NCBI GenBank assembly: GCA_030425285.1
Contig: JAUIAY010000002.1
Coordinates: 1-64,000 of the forward strand
Reading direction: 5' to 3'
DNA length: 64,000 nucleotides
Source: Bacteroidia bacterium
Lineage (GTDB): Bacteria > Bacteroidota > Bacteroidia > Flavobacteriales > Flavobacteriaceae
Below the pieces are notes generated by a model. The model was not told where the DNA came from. It was given only the letters and a program-made list of their open reading frames with translations, and searched no databases. Position numbers and translations under genes: made by a program. Positions 53,945 through 61,465 of the stretch are shown here, piece by piece (position 1 is the stretch's first letter; the number at the start of each line of letters is the position of its first letter).

Positions 53945-54373
53945 ATGAAAACATTATATGAAGCTACCACCGAAGCGGTTGGTGGGCGTAAAGGCTACGT
54001 AAAATCAGAGAACAGTCCGATTGACTTTAGCTTGTCTGTCCCTAAATCTATGGGTGGCGATGGCGGTAACGGTGCCAACCCGGAACAATTGTTTGGAGCA
54101 GCCTATGCAGCCTGTTTTGGTGGCGCCATACAGGCAGTAGCACAAAGTAAAAGTATAGAGATTGACGAGGACGCGTTGAGCGTCACGGCCGTAATTGGTT
54201 TTTGTCAAGATGATGATGGTTTCTTTTTGGAAGCTACGTTGGACTGCTATATACCAGGTGTAGATTTAAAGACCGGAGAGAAACTGGTTGAAAGTGCCCA
54301 TGTGGTTTGCCCGTTTAGTAAGGCAACCCGTGATAATATTACGGTGACCTTAAACTTGTTACTGGACGAATAA
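53945..54373 (+). CDS. ohr: Organic hydroperoxide resistance protein, Ohr/OsmC
   Basis: 142 residues, usual for Ohr. Peroxidatic C57 in YAACFGGAI and resolving C122 in HVVCPFSKATR, plus the GGDGGNGANPEQLF segment before them. Reduces organic hydroperoxides using lipoyl or dihydrolipoamide partners. No OhrR gene nearby. Flanked by REP-like repeats. Confidence 0.95.
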   Translation: MKTLYEATTEAVGGRKGYVKSENSPIDFSLSVPKSMGGDGGNGANPEQLFGAAYAACFGGAIQAVAQSKSIEIDEDALSVTAVIGFCQDDDGFFLEATLDCYIPGVDLKTGEKLVESAHVVCPFSKATRDNITVTLNLLLDE

Positions 54374-54770
54374 CTTTCAAACTTTGTCATGCTGAATTCA
54401 TTTCAGCATCTCATGAGATATCGTAAAAAGAGACCCTGAACCAAGTTCAGGGTGACAAGTCTAGTTTAAACCAGTTTTGTCATGCTGAACTTGTTTCAGC
54501 ATCTATTTAAATAGGTGTCTAAATTTTAGGTTTGGGCGCCTTTTTTTGTGCCTTGTCATGCTGAACTCGTTTCAGCATCCAGTCTTTTGTCATTCTCACA
54601 ACGAAGAATCTTTAAAACTAACATTCAACATCTTAAAAAAATCACTATCTTTATAAGGCACTTATAGTATCTAGTGCAACTCCCTCTAAAACTTCTCTAA
54701 TAGCGTAAAGCTATATCCTTCACATGGGATATGGCCATATATAGTTTCGTAATCAAAAAAACTAAAAGAT
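54374..54770. repeat. REP-like repeats in a 397-base gene-free gap
   Basis: Arms at 54385-54411, 54431-54457 (opposite orientation), 54478-54504 and 54554-54580. The first two form one composite: two hairpins facing each other, TGTCA at one end and TGACA at the other, linked by CATGAGATATCGTAAAAAG. The remainder to 54770 is AT-rich leader of the exonuclease-family gene with a small ATATCC/GGATAT hairpin near 54714. No coding frame seen. Confidence 0.8.
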
Positions 54771-55907
54771 ATGTGGTACAACGATTTACGCCCAGACAAC
54801 GAGCTAACCAATGACCGCTATGCACTCATCATGTTAGACGAAGTCAACAATTACAGTCGCATGCTCACCCAAGCCGACAAAAAAAGAACCCTGTCCAACC
54901 TCCTAAAACTACGAGCAGGACTCAAAGAAAAGATTCCGCCCAAAACCGTCGATACCAATTTGCTCCTCTGCTCGTGGAACATCAAAAACTTTGGCACACT
55001 CAAGGACCGTACGGCCGAGTCCCTATATTACATTGCCGAGATTATTAATGCTTTCGATATTGTGGCTGTACAAGAAGTGAATACCAACTTAAGCGACTTT
55101 AAAAAAGTACTCCGCCTATTAGGTAGCCATTGGAAACACGTGCTTACTGATACCACCGAAGGCAACGCTGGTAACGACGAACGCTTTGGTTTTATTTACG
55201 ATTCCCGTCGTGTTACCCATTCAGGGTTATCAGGTGAAATTGTCATTTCTCCAGAGCTTATTCAAAACAACCCTATAATAAGCCAGTTAAAGCGTACGCC
55301 CATCTTTACAGGTTTTGAGAGTGGTTGGCGCAAGTTCTCCATTGTTAGTGTGCACCTGCATCCTGGAGATGGTACCAATGACAAGGCTATCCGTAAGGAG
55401 GAAGTGCGCTTGCTCATTGAGGTGCTCAAGAAAAAGCTTAAAGTGCCTGAAACCGAATATCTCAATATGATTATCTTGGGCGATACCAACCTCTATGAAG
55501 ACGATACCGATATTGTAAAAATCATTACCGATACCCAATTTGAAGAAAGTAACGGACTCATAGGCAAGTTCACCAATACCAGTTTGAACCAGATTTACGA
55601 CCGTATCTTTCTAAATGTAGACGACTATTTTAAAATAGCTACCGACGAGAACGGCACCGAAAAGGGTGGGGTATTCAACCTGTTTGAATATGTATACCAA
55701 AACACACCCGCTGAAATTGCCCAATACCACCACCTTATGTTGGAGCATAAAGACGATCCCAGCACGCTCACATCAGATGCCAAATTCCAGTCGTATTTCA
55801 ATGCCCATTGGAAACGCAACCAAATAAGTGACCATTTGCCTGTTTGGCTGGAAATACAAACAGAAAGTAGTGATGAGTTTTTGGCTATTAAACTGAATAA
55901 GATGTAA
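54771..55907 (+). CDS. Endonuclease/exonuclease/phosphatase family protein
   Basis: 378 residues, no signal peptide. EEP fold: LLLCSWNIKNFGT (N motif), IVAVQEVNTNL with the catalytic glutamate, a VSVHLHPGDG strand, MIILGDTNLYEDD and a C-terminal QISDHLPVWL histidine-aspartate. These support a DNase-I-like phosphodiesterase acting on nucleic acid or other phosphodiesters. Higher GC and different codon use than the nuclease island downstream. Between two REP-rich gaps. Confidence 0.9.
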   Translation: MWYNDLRPDNELTNDRYALIMLDEVNNYSRMLTQADKKRTLSNLLKLRAGLKEKIPPKTVDTNLLLCSWNIKNFGTLKDRTAESLYYIAEIINAFDIVAVQEVNTNLSDFKKVLRLLGSHWKHVLTDTTEGNAGNDERFGFIYDSRRVTHSGLSGEIVISPELIQNNPIISQLKRTPIFTGFESGWRKFSIVSVHLHPGDGTNDKAIRKEEVRLLIEVLKKKLKVPETEYLNMIILGDTNLYEDDTDIVKIITDTQFEESNGLIGKFTNTSLNQIYDRIFLNVDDYFKIATDENGTEKGGVFNLFEYVYQNTPAEIAQYHHLMLEHKDDPSTLTSDAKFQSYFNAHWKRNQISDHLPVWLEIQTESSDEFLAIKLNKM

Positions 55908-55914
55908 TAGTTAT

Positions 55915-56163
55915 TGTCATGCTGAACGGACATTGAGGTTCTCGAAATGCAATTCAGCACCTCATGAGATATCGTAATAAGAGACCCTGAACCAAGTTCA
56001 GGGTGACAAACTCGGTAGTCATAGAACTGTCATGCTGAACGGACATTGAGGTTCTCGAAATGCATTTCAGCATCTTGTATTATATCTAAATTAGGAGACC
56101 CTGAATCAAGTTCAGGGTGACAAATCAAAAACTATCTGTCATGCTGAATTTATTTCAGCATCT
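55915..56163. repeat. REP-like composite repeats after the exonuclease gene
   Basis: Arms at 55915-55962 (long loop), 55982-56008, 56028-56075 (long loop), 56096-56122 and 56137-56163. The long-loop arms contain CGGACATTGAGGTTCTCG between the stem halves. 55915-56008 and 56028-56122 are two composites of opposed arms. The spacer CATGAGATATCGTAA is shared with the composite at 54385. The rest of the 386-base gap to 56293 holds the palindromic element listed next. Confidence 0.85.
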
Positions 56164-56176
56164 CAATAATCTAAAC

Positions 56177-56272
56177 GTCATTGCGATGCTGACGTTTACT
56201 GTCAGCAGAAGCAATCTCTATGGGGATAGGTAAACAAACGGATTGCTTCGTTCGTGCCTCACTCGCAATGAC
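56177..56272. repeat. MITE-like palindromic element, 96 bases
   Basis: Ends GTCATTGCGA and TCGCAATGAC are perfect 10-bp inverted repeats; inner GAAGCAATC (56208-56216) and GATTGCTTC (56241-56249) also pair. This shape resembles a dispersed element I recall from many Bacteroidota genomes. No transposase gene in the window. Lies just before the DUF6266 stop. Confidence 0.75.
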
Positions 56273-56293
56273 CCACACAGAATGGTCAATGAT

Positions 56294-56932
56294 CTACAAC
56301 AAGTATGAACCCAAATACGTACTGGTAGCTGTCATACCAGTTGCTGTATTGGTAAAGGTAGCCCAAAGCTCCACATGATGATCCCGAAAGGAATCTGGGA
56401 ATTCCAAAATAGCTTGGGTATCCTCACGAAGTGCTGTTTCCAAGAACAGTTCAAAAGTATGTAAAATAGGTGAGTAGGCTATCACTAAAAGACTATCATC
56501 TGCATAGGCCATACCTTGGTTGCTATTATCTGCCCACTGAAGGCGTAAGGTACGCGGTGCCAATACTGTTACTTCTGTTTGGGCGATACCGCATAGTGGG
56601 CCTTGACCTATCAGTACTTTAGGATATGCCATATAAAACCCGTTAGCATGATGCTGTACTGCTTCTTTTAAATGATAGGACAGGGCATTGTTAAAAGGTG
56701 TTTTGGTACTTTGGTTTTCACCAAAGGTTTCCATAAGTAATGCTTTTATGGGATTTAAAAATTGCAGAGCAAAAGCAAATTTATCGCGTTGTAGCTGTTG
56801 TGCTGGGCTTGGAGCTTTGTTACTTTTGGTTGGTTTAGACCGTATTACGGACTTACCACGCCATTGTGAACCAATTACGGGGCCTATAGTTCCAGAGAAA
56901 CTTCCTAATATGCCATTGTTATAAGTTGCCAT
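56294..56932 (-). CDS. DUF6266 family protein
   Basis: 212 residues. N-terminus with NGILGSFSGTIGPVIGSQWR and GKSVIRSKPTKSNKAPSPAQ, then a helix (QLQRDKFAFALQFLNPIKAL) and a beta-rich second half with LRLQWADNSNQGMAYADDSL. This matches DUF6266, a Bacteroidota family of unknown function that often occurs in accessory, repeat-rich regions. No signal peptide or membrane helix. It is divergent from the nuclease island, 370 bases away. Confidence 0.85.
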   Translation of the reverse strand: MATYNNGILGSFSGTIGPVIGSQWRGKSVIRSKPTKSNKAPSPAQQLQRDKFAFALQFLNPIKALLMETFGENQSTKTPFNNALSYHLKEAVQHHANGFYMAYPKVLIGQGPLCGIAQTEVTVLAPRTLRLQWADNSNQGMAYADDSLLVIAYSPILHTFELFLETALREDTQAILEFPDSFRDHHVELWATFTNTATGMTATSTYLGSYLL

Positions 56933-57040
56933 ACCATGATGTTTTTTTAGGGGTTAGCATATCAAATATAATCAAATAATCGATAAAGTGTATAAAAATA
57001 TCGATTAAATGTAATTATCTGTATAACTCATGTTCGGGAA

Positions 57041-57196
57041 TCCTTCGGGAATTGTTCGGGTTTTCTCCGTAAAATAAGGGCTTTTGCGAAGAATTCCCGA
57101 AGGAATGTGGTATTTGTCCCGAAGAAAATAGTAACAGATTAAGATTGTGTTTAGTAAACCCGCTTTGGTTTTGGAGAGAGCCAGAGTGGGTTTTTT
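57041..57196 (+). ncRNA. Candidate structured RNA in the DUF6266-HNH gap
   Basis: The 370-base gap 56933-57302 has no coding frame. It contains a 13-bp inverted repeat (57041-57053 with 57092-57104, core CCTTCGGGAATT) and, 52 bases on, a strong terminator at 57156-57196. No plus-strand gene lies upstream for that terminator to serve, since DUF6266 is transcribed leftward. A small RNA, or the leftover end of a deleted gene, would explain it. Weakly supported. Confidence 0.3.
57156..57196 (+). terminator. Strong terminator upstream of the HNH gene
   Basis: AAACCCGCTTTGG pairs with CCAGAGTGGGTTT (13 bp, two G-U), 12-base loop, then TTTT. It may insulate the island from upstream transcription. 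Confidence 0.8.
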
Positions 57197-57302
57197 GGAT
57201 TACTTTTTTTTAACATATGAAGTGTTCAATACGTTTAGTATAATTCACTGAATAAATGAATATCTTATATATTTGATTTTAATAATATCCTAGTATTTAT
57301 TT

Positions 57303-59405
57303 ATGAGTAAAGCAAGACAGTACAAAACATCTCACTTAAAAAAGTTATTTGCCTTATCAGGTAATAATTGTGCTATGCCAAATTGTTCTAGAAGTTTAGT
57401 TTCCAAAGATGGTAATACTGTTATTGGAAAAATATGTCATATTGAAGCGGCAAGTGAATTAGGTCCTAGATGGAACATAGATATGACTGAAGATGAAAGA
57501 AGAGATTTTAAGAATTTGATTTTAATGTGTAGTGAGCATCACGATGAAATTGATGATAAAGCTAATATTAAAAAATATACCACAAGTGTCTTAAAAACTA
57601 TGAAAGAGGATCATGAATCTGGAAATAGAATCATGCCTTTTGAAGTAAAAGAAGAGCATATTGAACAAGTTTATAACCAACTTGATGAAATTTTAGATAT
57701 TGTAAAAATTTCTCATAAAGATATACAAATTGTAAAGTCACAAAATGATGAAATGTTTAACTTAATTAAGGAAATCCATATAGCTACTACTGGGAATATC
57801 TCTGCAATCGATAAAGAAAAGATGGCTACTTTAATTGGTGAAAATTTTGATTGGGTGGATTCTAATAAAATGCAAGCGTTTCAAAAGATTCTTGCAAATT
57901 ATAACAAAACTATTTTGGACCGTAGAGAAAAATTCATATTCAGTCAAAAAATAACTCGATCATTATTTGAAATATCTGTTCTAGAAGATATTTCAAAAGC
58001 GTGGTCTAAAGATTCGTGGAATCCAGAAAACTTGGATCATTTGCGTTTTATTCAAGGAGGTATAATGGCATACAATTGTTTAGAACAAATTCCAAAAGAA
58101 ATTATAAATGATTTTAAAATGCTGAATTGGGGTCCAATTCATCATGGGTATTTTGATGGCTATCTAGGATCATTTATTAGTGAAATAAAGCTAAAAATGA
58201 AGCTCAATATTAATTTGGTTGACGCATATCGTAATGATAGATATTTATTTGAAAACCTAAACAGAATTTTTATTTCATTGCAAGGATATCTTAAATTTGA
58301 TGTTAATGATTTATATGTTGAAAAAGAAGAAGCGCTCATTATAAAAAAGCTTCCCCGAAATTTTCTTCTTTTAAATAGTTCTAATAAGATAACCATAAGA
58401 AAAACTACCGATTTTGATTTTGTTTTAGCAAGTCTTCCACTAAATAAGCTATTTAGAGTAATAAAAACAGAAGTCATACGAAATAAAGATAAAGTTGTAA
58501 TATTTGGCTTCTATGGTGGTGAGTGTTTTTATTGGAACCCTGAAGAAGATATTACATCAAAAGTTCTCTATAAATCCGAAGAAAATGAAAAAATAACTAA
58601 TATGTTTTGCGAGTCCATGATTTCGGGTAAGATAGAGTGTTATGTTCAAATAAAGAATAAATTAGTTCATTTTATCGATTTTAAGGAAAATGAAACGATC
58701 TTTTTTGAAAAAAAATTAGACTTAATTAAATCTGGAAAAAAATTCATTGGAGTAAATATTCAGTTATACAATAAGAAAGATGTGATTATTTATTCTATAA
58801 ATGAAAACTTTAAGATTAAACCAATATTAAAATGGGGTGATTTATGGGAAAAAGTTAGGGCAGATGAAAATGTTAAAAGTTGGATTGAAATTAATAAAAG
58901 TGATGACGAGATTTTAAATCATATTAATGACTTAAACAACTTAAGTGTTCAAAAATTAAACTATGATAAAAAAGACTTGTACTTGATAAAAGGTACAATC
59001 TTTAATGCAAATGTTTTAGTAATAATAGAAATCAGTGAAGAAATTGTAGAATACCACAATATTATACTATTAAAAAAATCAAGAACTATAACTATTGACT
59101 CGCAATATAATTCAAATGTTTTAGAATTGTGTTGCGGATATTTAGACTTAAACAGGAAAGATTCAGTATTTGAATATATTAAAATCACAAACTTAGATAA
59201 AGTAGAGTCGATTACAATAAATAAGGAGCGAAATGGGGATTTAAATTGTAGGGATGTTTTTCAAATTTGCTTCGGTGCAACGGATACTATTTATTTAAAT
59301 GAAGAAGGAAATAAACTTTACAAATATTCTTTTTCAAAAAATGAGTTTTTTCTATGTTCAACTGAAGAAAATGAAAAAATTAATGGTATTGAGTATATTA
59401 ACTAA
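57303..59405 (+). CDS. HNH nuclease-domain protein with large beta-rich C-terminus
   Basis: 700 residues. HNH domain at ~10-95: zinc-type cysteines C23 and C28 (CAMPNC), C45-H46 in ICHIEAAS as the likely catalytic histidine, N71 in NLILMCSEHHDEID and H79/H80 for metal. A helical linker with coiled-coil character follows (~110-240), then residues ~330-700 form a series of strands with recurring FGFYGGECFYW-like blades that suggest a beta-propeller or sensor domain; that is inference. Very AT-rich codon use unlike flanking genes. The next gene follows after 27 bases. Probably the first gene of a two-gene defence-like unit. Confidence 0.8.
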   Translation: MSKARQYKTSHLKKLFALSGNNCAMPNCSRSLVSKDGNTVIGKICHIEAASELGPRWNIDMTEDERRDFKNLILMCSEHHDEIDDKANIKKYTTSVLKTMKEDHESGNRIMPFEVKEEHIEQVYNQLDEILDIVKISHKDIQIVKSQNDEMFNLIKEIHIATTGNISAIDKEKMATLIGENFDWVDSNKMQAFQKILANYNKTILDRREKFIFSQKITRSLFEISVLEDISKAWSKDSWNPENLDHLRFIQGGIMAYNCLEQIPKEIINDFKMLNWGPIHHGYFDGYLGSFISEIKLKMKLNINLVDAYRNDRYLFENLNRIFISLQGYLKFDVNDLYVEKEEALIIKKLPRNFLLLNSSNKITIRKTTDFDFVLASLPLNKLFRVIKTEVIRNKDKVVIFGFYGGECFYWNPEEDITSKVLYKSEENEKITNMFCESMISGKIECYVQIKNKLVHFIDFKENETIFFEKKLDLIKSGKKFIGVNIQLYNKKDVIIYSINENFKIKPILKWGDLWEKVRADENVKSWIEINKSDDEILNHINDLNNLSVQKLNYDKKDLYLIKGTIFNANVLVIIEISEEIVEYHNIILLKKSRTITIDSQYNSNVLELCCGYLDLNRKDSVFEYIKITNLDKVESITINKERNGDLNCRDVFQICFGATDTIYLNEEGNKLYKYSFSKNEFFLCSTEENEKINGIEYIN

Positions 59406-59432
59406 TCTTAATGAATAAGAAGATAAAGTAAA

Positions 59433-61193
59433 TTGATAGGAATAATTTTAAAATACTCTAATTTTTATAACAAACCAATACCAGAAAACCCAATTGGATT
59501 AATAACGCATTTACCAAAAAATGAGGTTATTGTAACTATTGCAAAAATAAATACCCTTTTACAGCCACAGGGATATCGTAATTCTGATAATTCTAAAGAA
59601 ACTCAAATAGAATGTCTAAAGGCAATTATATTACAAGACAAAAAAAATACTCCATTAGAGTATCGTAGGACATTTCAAAGGTATAAAGAATATCTAAACA
59701 ATCTACCTGAAGAATATACTGTTTTTACGAGGGGTTGCTGTCTTTATGCATTAAATGAAATACTACAATCAGATAACTTTTTAAAAGTTGACAAAAAAAA
59801 GTATTTACAAGAAGAAAGATTAGGCATATTTGATTATTTGTTATGTTGTAATGAAAGAATTTTGAATTTCTCAAATGTAGAACCGTATGAAAACATTACT
59901 GGGCAAGGGTTAAATTTCTTTGAATTTTTTGCATTTAATCAAATGCCATTCAATCAATATTCAATTACGATAAATAGTTTGACTAAACTTTATAAATCAG
60001 CTATTTTCCTTAAATGTTTAATGAATGATGATTCTACAAAAGACCATTTAGTGAATTATTTTAAAAGCAAGTATGGTCTTGATGATATTGAAGAATTCTT
60101 TAAAGTATTTATTTATTCATTTTTAAAAATGTACGATGAAAAATTAAAAATTTATCATCTAAAAATCGACAATCAACAGAAGGCTATAATAAAAATAATT
60201 AAAGGTTTTAGTGATAATACTCCTATTAAAACAGTAAACCACGATGATGTTAAAATTTTAGATTTTTTAGCTGTTAAAAAGAACCCTATATTTTCATGGG
60301 AAATATTAAGTTCAGATGATTTTACTGGGTTTGTAGTTTTGGATATGGCATTTTTATTAGAAAAAATGGATTCATTCTTTATTAATGATTTTTGGTTTGA
60401 TTACTTAAAGACCCATTCAGACTTCAACCGAAAAGCTTGGGGTAATTTTATTGGTTCAAATTTTTTTGAACCTCTTGTAGAAGATGTTATCTCTAATACA
60501 TTCAGCAACAAATACGATTATTCAATAAAATTACTTGATGATTTAAAAATTACTCTTCCAGGTAAGCCAGAAATAGAAATTGCAGATGTATATATAAGAC
60601 AGAAACAAAAAATTGCTTGTATTGAAGTGAAAAGCAATTTTATTAATATGGTTGATGGATATAAAAGTGTTACTAACATTGAGGAATTTAAGGCATTAGA
60701 TTTAAATAAATTTTATAAAAGCTTTGGGTTAACACAAATGTTGGATACTATGAAAAACTTTCATATATATAAGAACTATCTTAATGATGGGGAATTGAAT
60801 TTGAATCGAAAATTACATTTATATCCTATAATACTTGTTAATGAGCCTATATTGTCAAGTGGTCTATTTAATTTCCCCCTTCGACAACAATTTGAAAATA
60901 TGTTAAGTGAAGAAAATATTGCACAAAAATCTAAAGAGCATATTATTTGGCCACTTGTAATAATTAATATTGAAGAATTCCAGGAGTTAGAGCAATCCAT
61001 TCAAGATGACGACATAGATTTTTTTAAGATTCTAGACTCATTAATTGACAAAACCTCAATACATGGAAAGATTTCAAAGAATAAATACAAAACATTATTG
61101 ACCATGCATAATTTAATTAATGAAAAAATTGAATTTGATAAGTTATTTCCTTCAAGGCTGAAGGATTTTAAATGGACATTTGCCAAAGAATAA
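59433..61193 (+). CDS. Large protein with PD-(D/E)xK-like nuclease motif
   Basis: 586 residues. No whole-length family recognised. In the C-terminal part, D385 (EIEIADVYIRQ) is followed by E398-V-K400 (KIACIEVKSNF) at a strand-turn-strand position, the D-x(n)-E-x-K signature of PD-(D/E)xK restriction-type nucleases; the helix with FFEPLVEDVI upstream could give the extra acidic residue. N-terminal ~340 residues are helical with no motif known to me. Start is TTG at 59433; a nearby ATG at 59411 is in another frame and stops after six codons. Same strand and composition as the HNH gene. Confidence 0.75.
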   Translation: MIGIILKYSNFYNKPIPENPIGLITHLPKNEVIVTIAKINTLLQPQGYRNSDNSKETQIECLKAIILQDKKNTPLEYRRTFQRYKEYLNNLPEEYTVFTRGCCLYALNEILQSDNFLKVDKKKYLQEERLGIFDYLLCCNERILNFSNVEPYENITGQGLNFFEFFAFNQMPFNQYSITINSLTKLYKSAIFLKCLMNDDSTKDHLVNYFKSKYGLDDIEEFFKVFIYSFLKMYDEKLKIYHLKIDNQQKAIIKIIKGFSDNTPIKTVNHDDVKILDFLAVKKNPIFSWEILSSDDFTGFVVLDMAFLLEKMDSFFINDFWFDYLKTHSDFNRKAWGNFIGSNFFEPLVEDVISNTFSNKYDYSIKLLDDLKITLPGKPEIEIADVYIRQKQKIACIEVKSNFINMVDGYKSVTNIEEFKALDLNKFYKSFGLTQMLDTMKNFHIYKNYLNDGELNLNRKLHLYPIILVNEPILSSGLFNFPLRQQFENMLSEENIAQKSKEHIIWPLVIINIEEFQELEQSIQDDDIDFFKILDSLIDKTSIHGKISKNKYKTLLTMHNLINEKIEFDKLFPSRLKDFKWTFAKE

Positions 61194-61262
61194 ATAATTA
61201 TTAATCTTTTATTTTAATCTAATAAAAGACTGACTCCCAACAACCAATTTGTTTGTAGTGTT

Positions 61263-61354
61263 AGACCCTGAAACACATTTCGAGAGCCTCAATGTTAGTT
61301 CAGGATGACAAAGGTGGGCTTGTAATAAGATCCTGAAACAAGTTCAGGATGACA
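61263..61354. repeat. REP-like hairpins after the nuclease island
   Basis: Two arms in the opposite orientation to most others: 61263-61310 (long loop with CGAGAGCCTCAATG) and 61328-61354 (ATCCTGAA/TTCAGGAT). With the repeats at 55.9-56.2 kb they bracket the DUF6266-HNH-nuclease segment. The rest of 61194-61465 is leader of the kinase gene and a weak CTTTTATT/AATAAAAG hairpin at 61206-61228. Confidence 0.8.
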
Positions 61355-61367
61355 AATTGCGTGTGTT

Positions 61368-61431
61368 ATGCCGTTATAGTCTACAACTAACGCTTAACCG
61401 TGATTACGTACGTCCCTGTACTTTTATTTTG
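61368..61431 (+). promoter_or_regulatory. Upstream boxes of the LytS gene
   Basis: ATGCCGTTAT at 61368-61377 and TACGTCCCTGTACTTTTATT beginning at 61409. Both motifs recur before the lipoprotein gene at 63382 (ATGCCGTTAT at 63293; TACGCTCCTGTACTTTTT at 63305). Shared control by the LytTR regulator encoded between them is likely but not shown. Confidence 0.45.
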
Positions 61432-61465
61432 AGTGTTAAAAAGTATTTTGTTGCTTTGTTTTATA

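Noticed and set aside
53329-56163. Possible CRISPR array
   Set aside because: Repeats occur in both orientations, at irregular distances, with genes between them and self-complementary arms; no cas genes are present.
57156-57196. Terminator for the DUF6266 gene
   Set aside because: DUF6266 is read leftward from 56932, so this hairpin is upstream of its start and its T run is on the plus strand.
59411-59431. ATG at 59411 as start of the PD-(D/E)xK-like gene
   Set aside because: This frame stops after six codons and is not the frame of the long gene.
57303-61193. Prophage origin of the nuclease island
   Set aside because: No integrase, terminase, portal, capsid, tail or lysis gene is seen in or around it.
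61433-61465. GTG start of the histidine kinase at 61433
   Set aside because: It adds eleven hydrophobic residues in front of a good N-terminus and overlaps the promoter-like box; ATG at 61466 is preferred.
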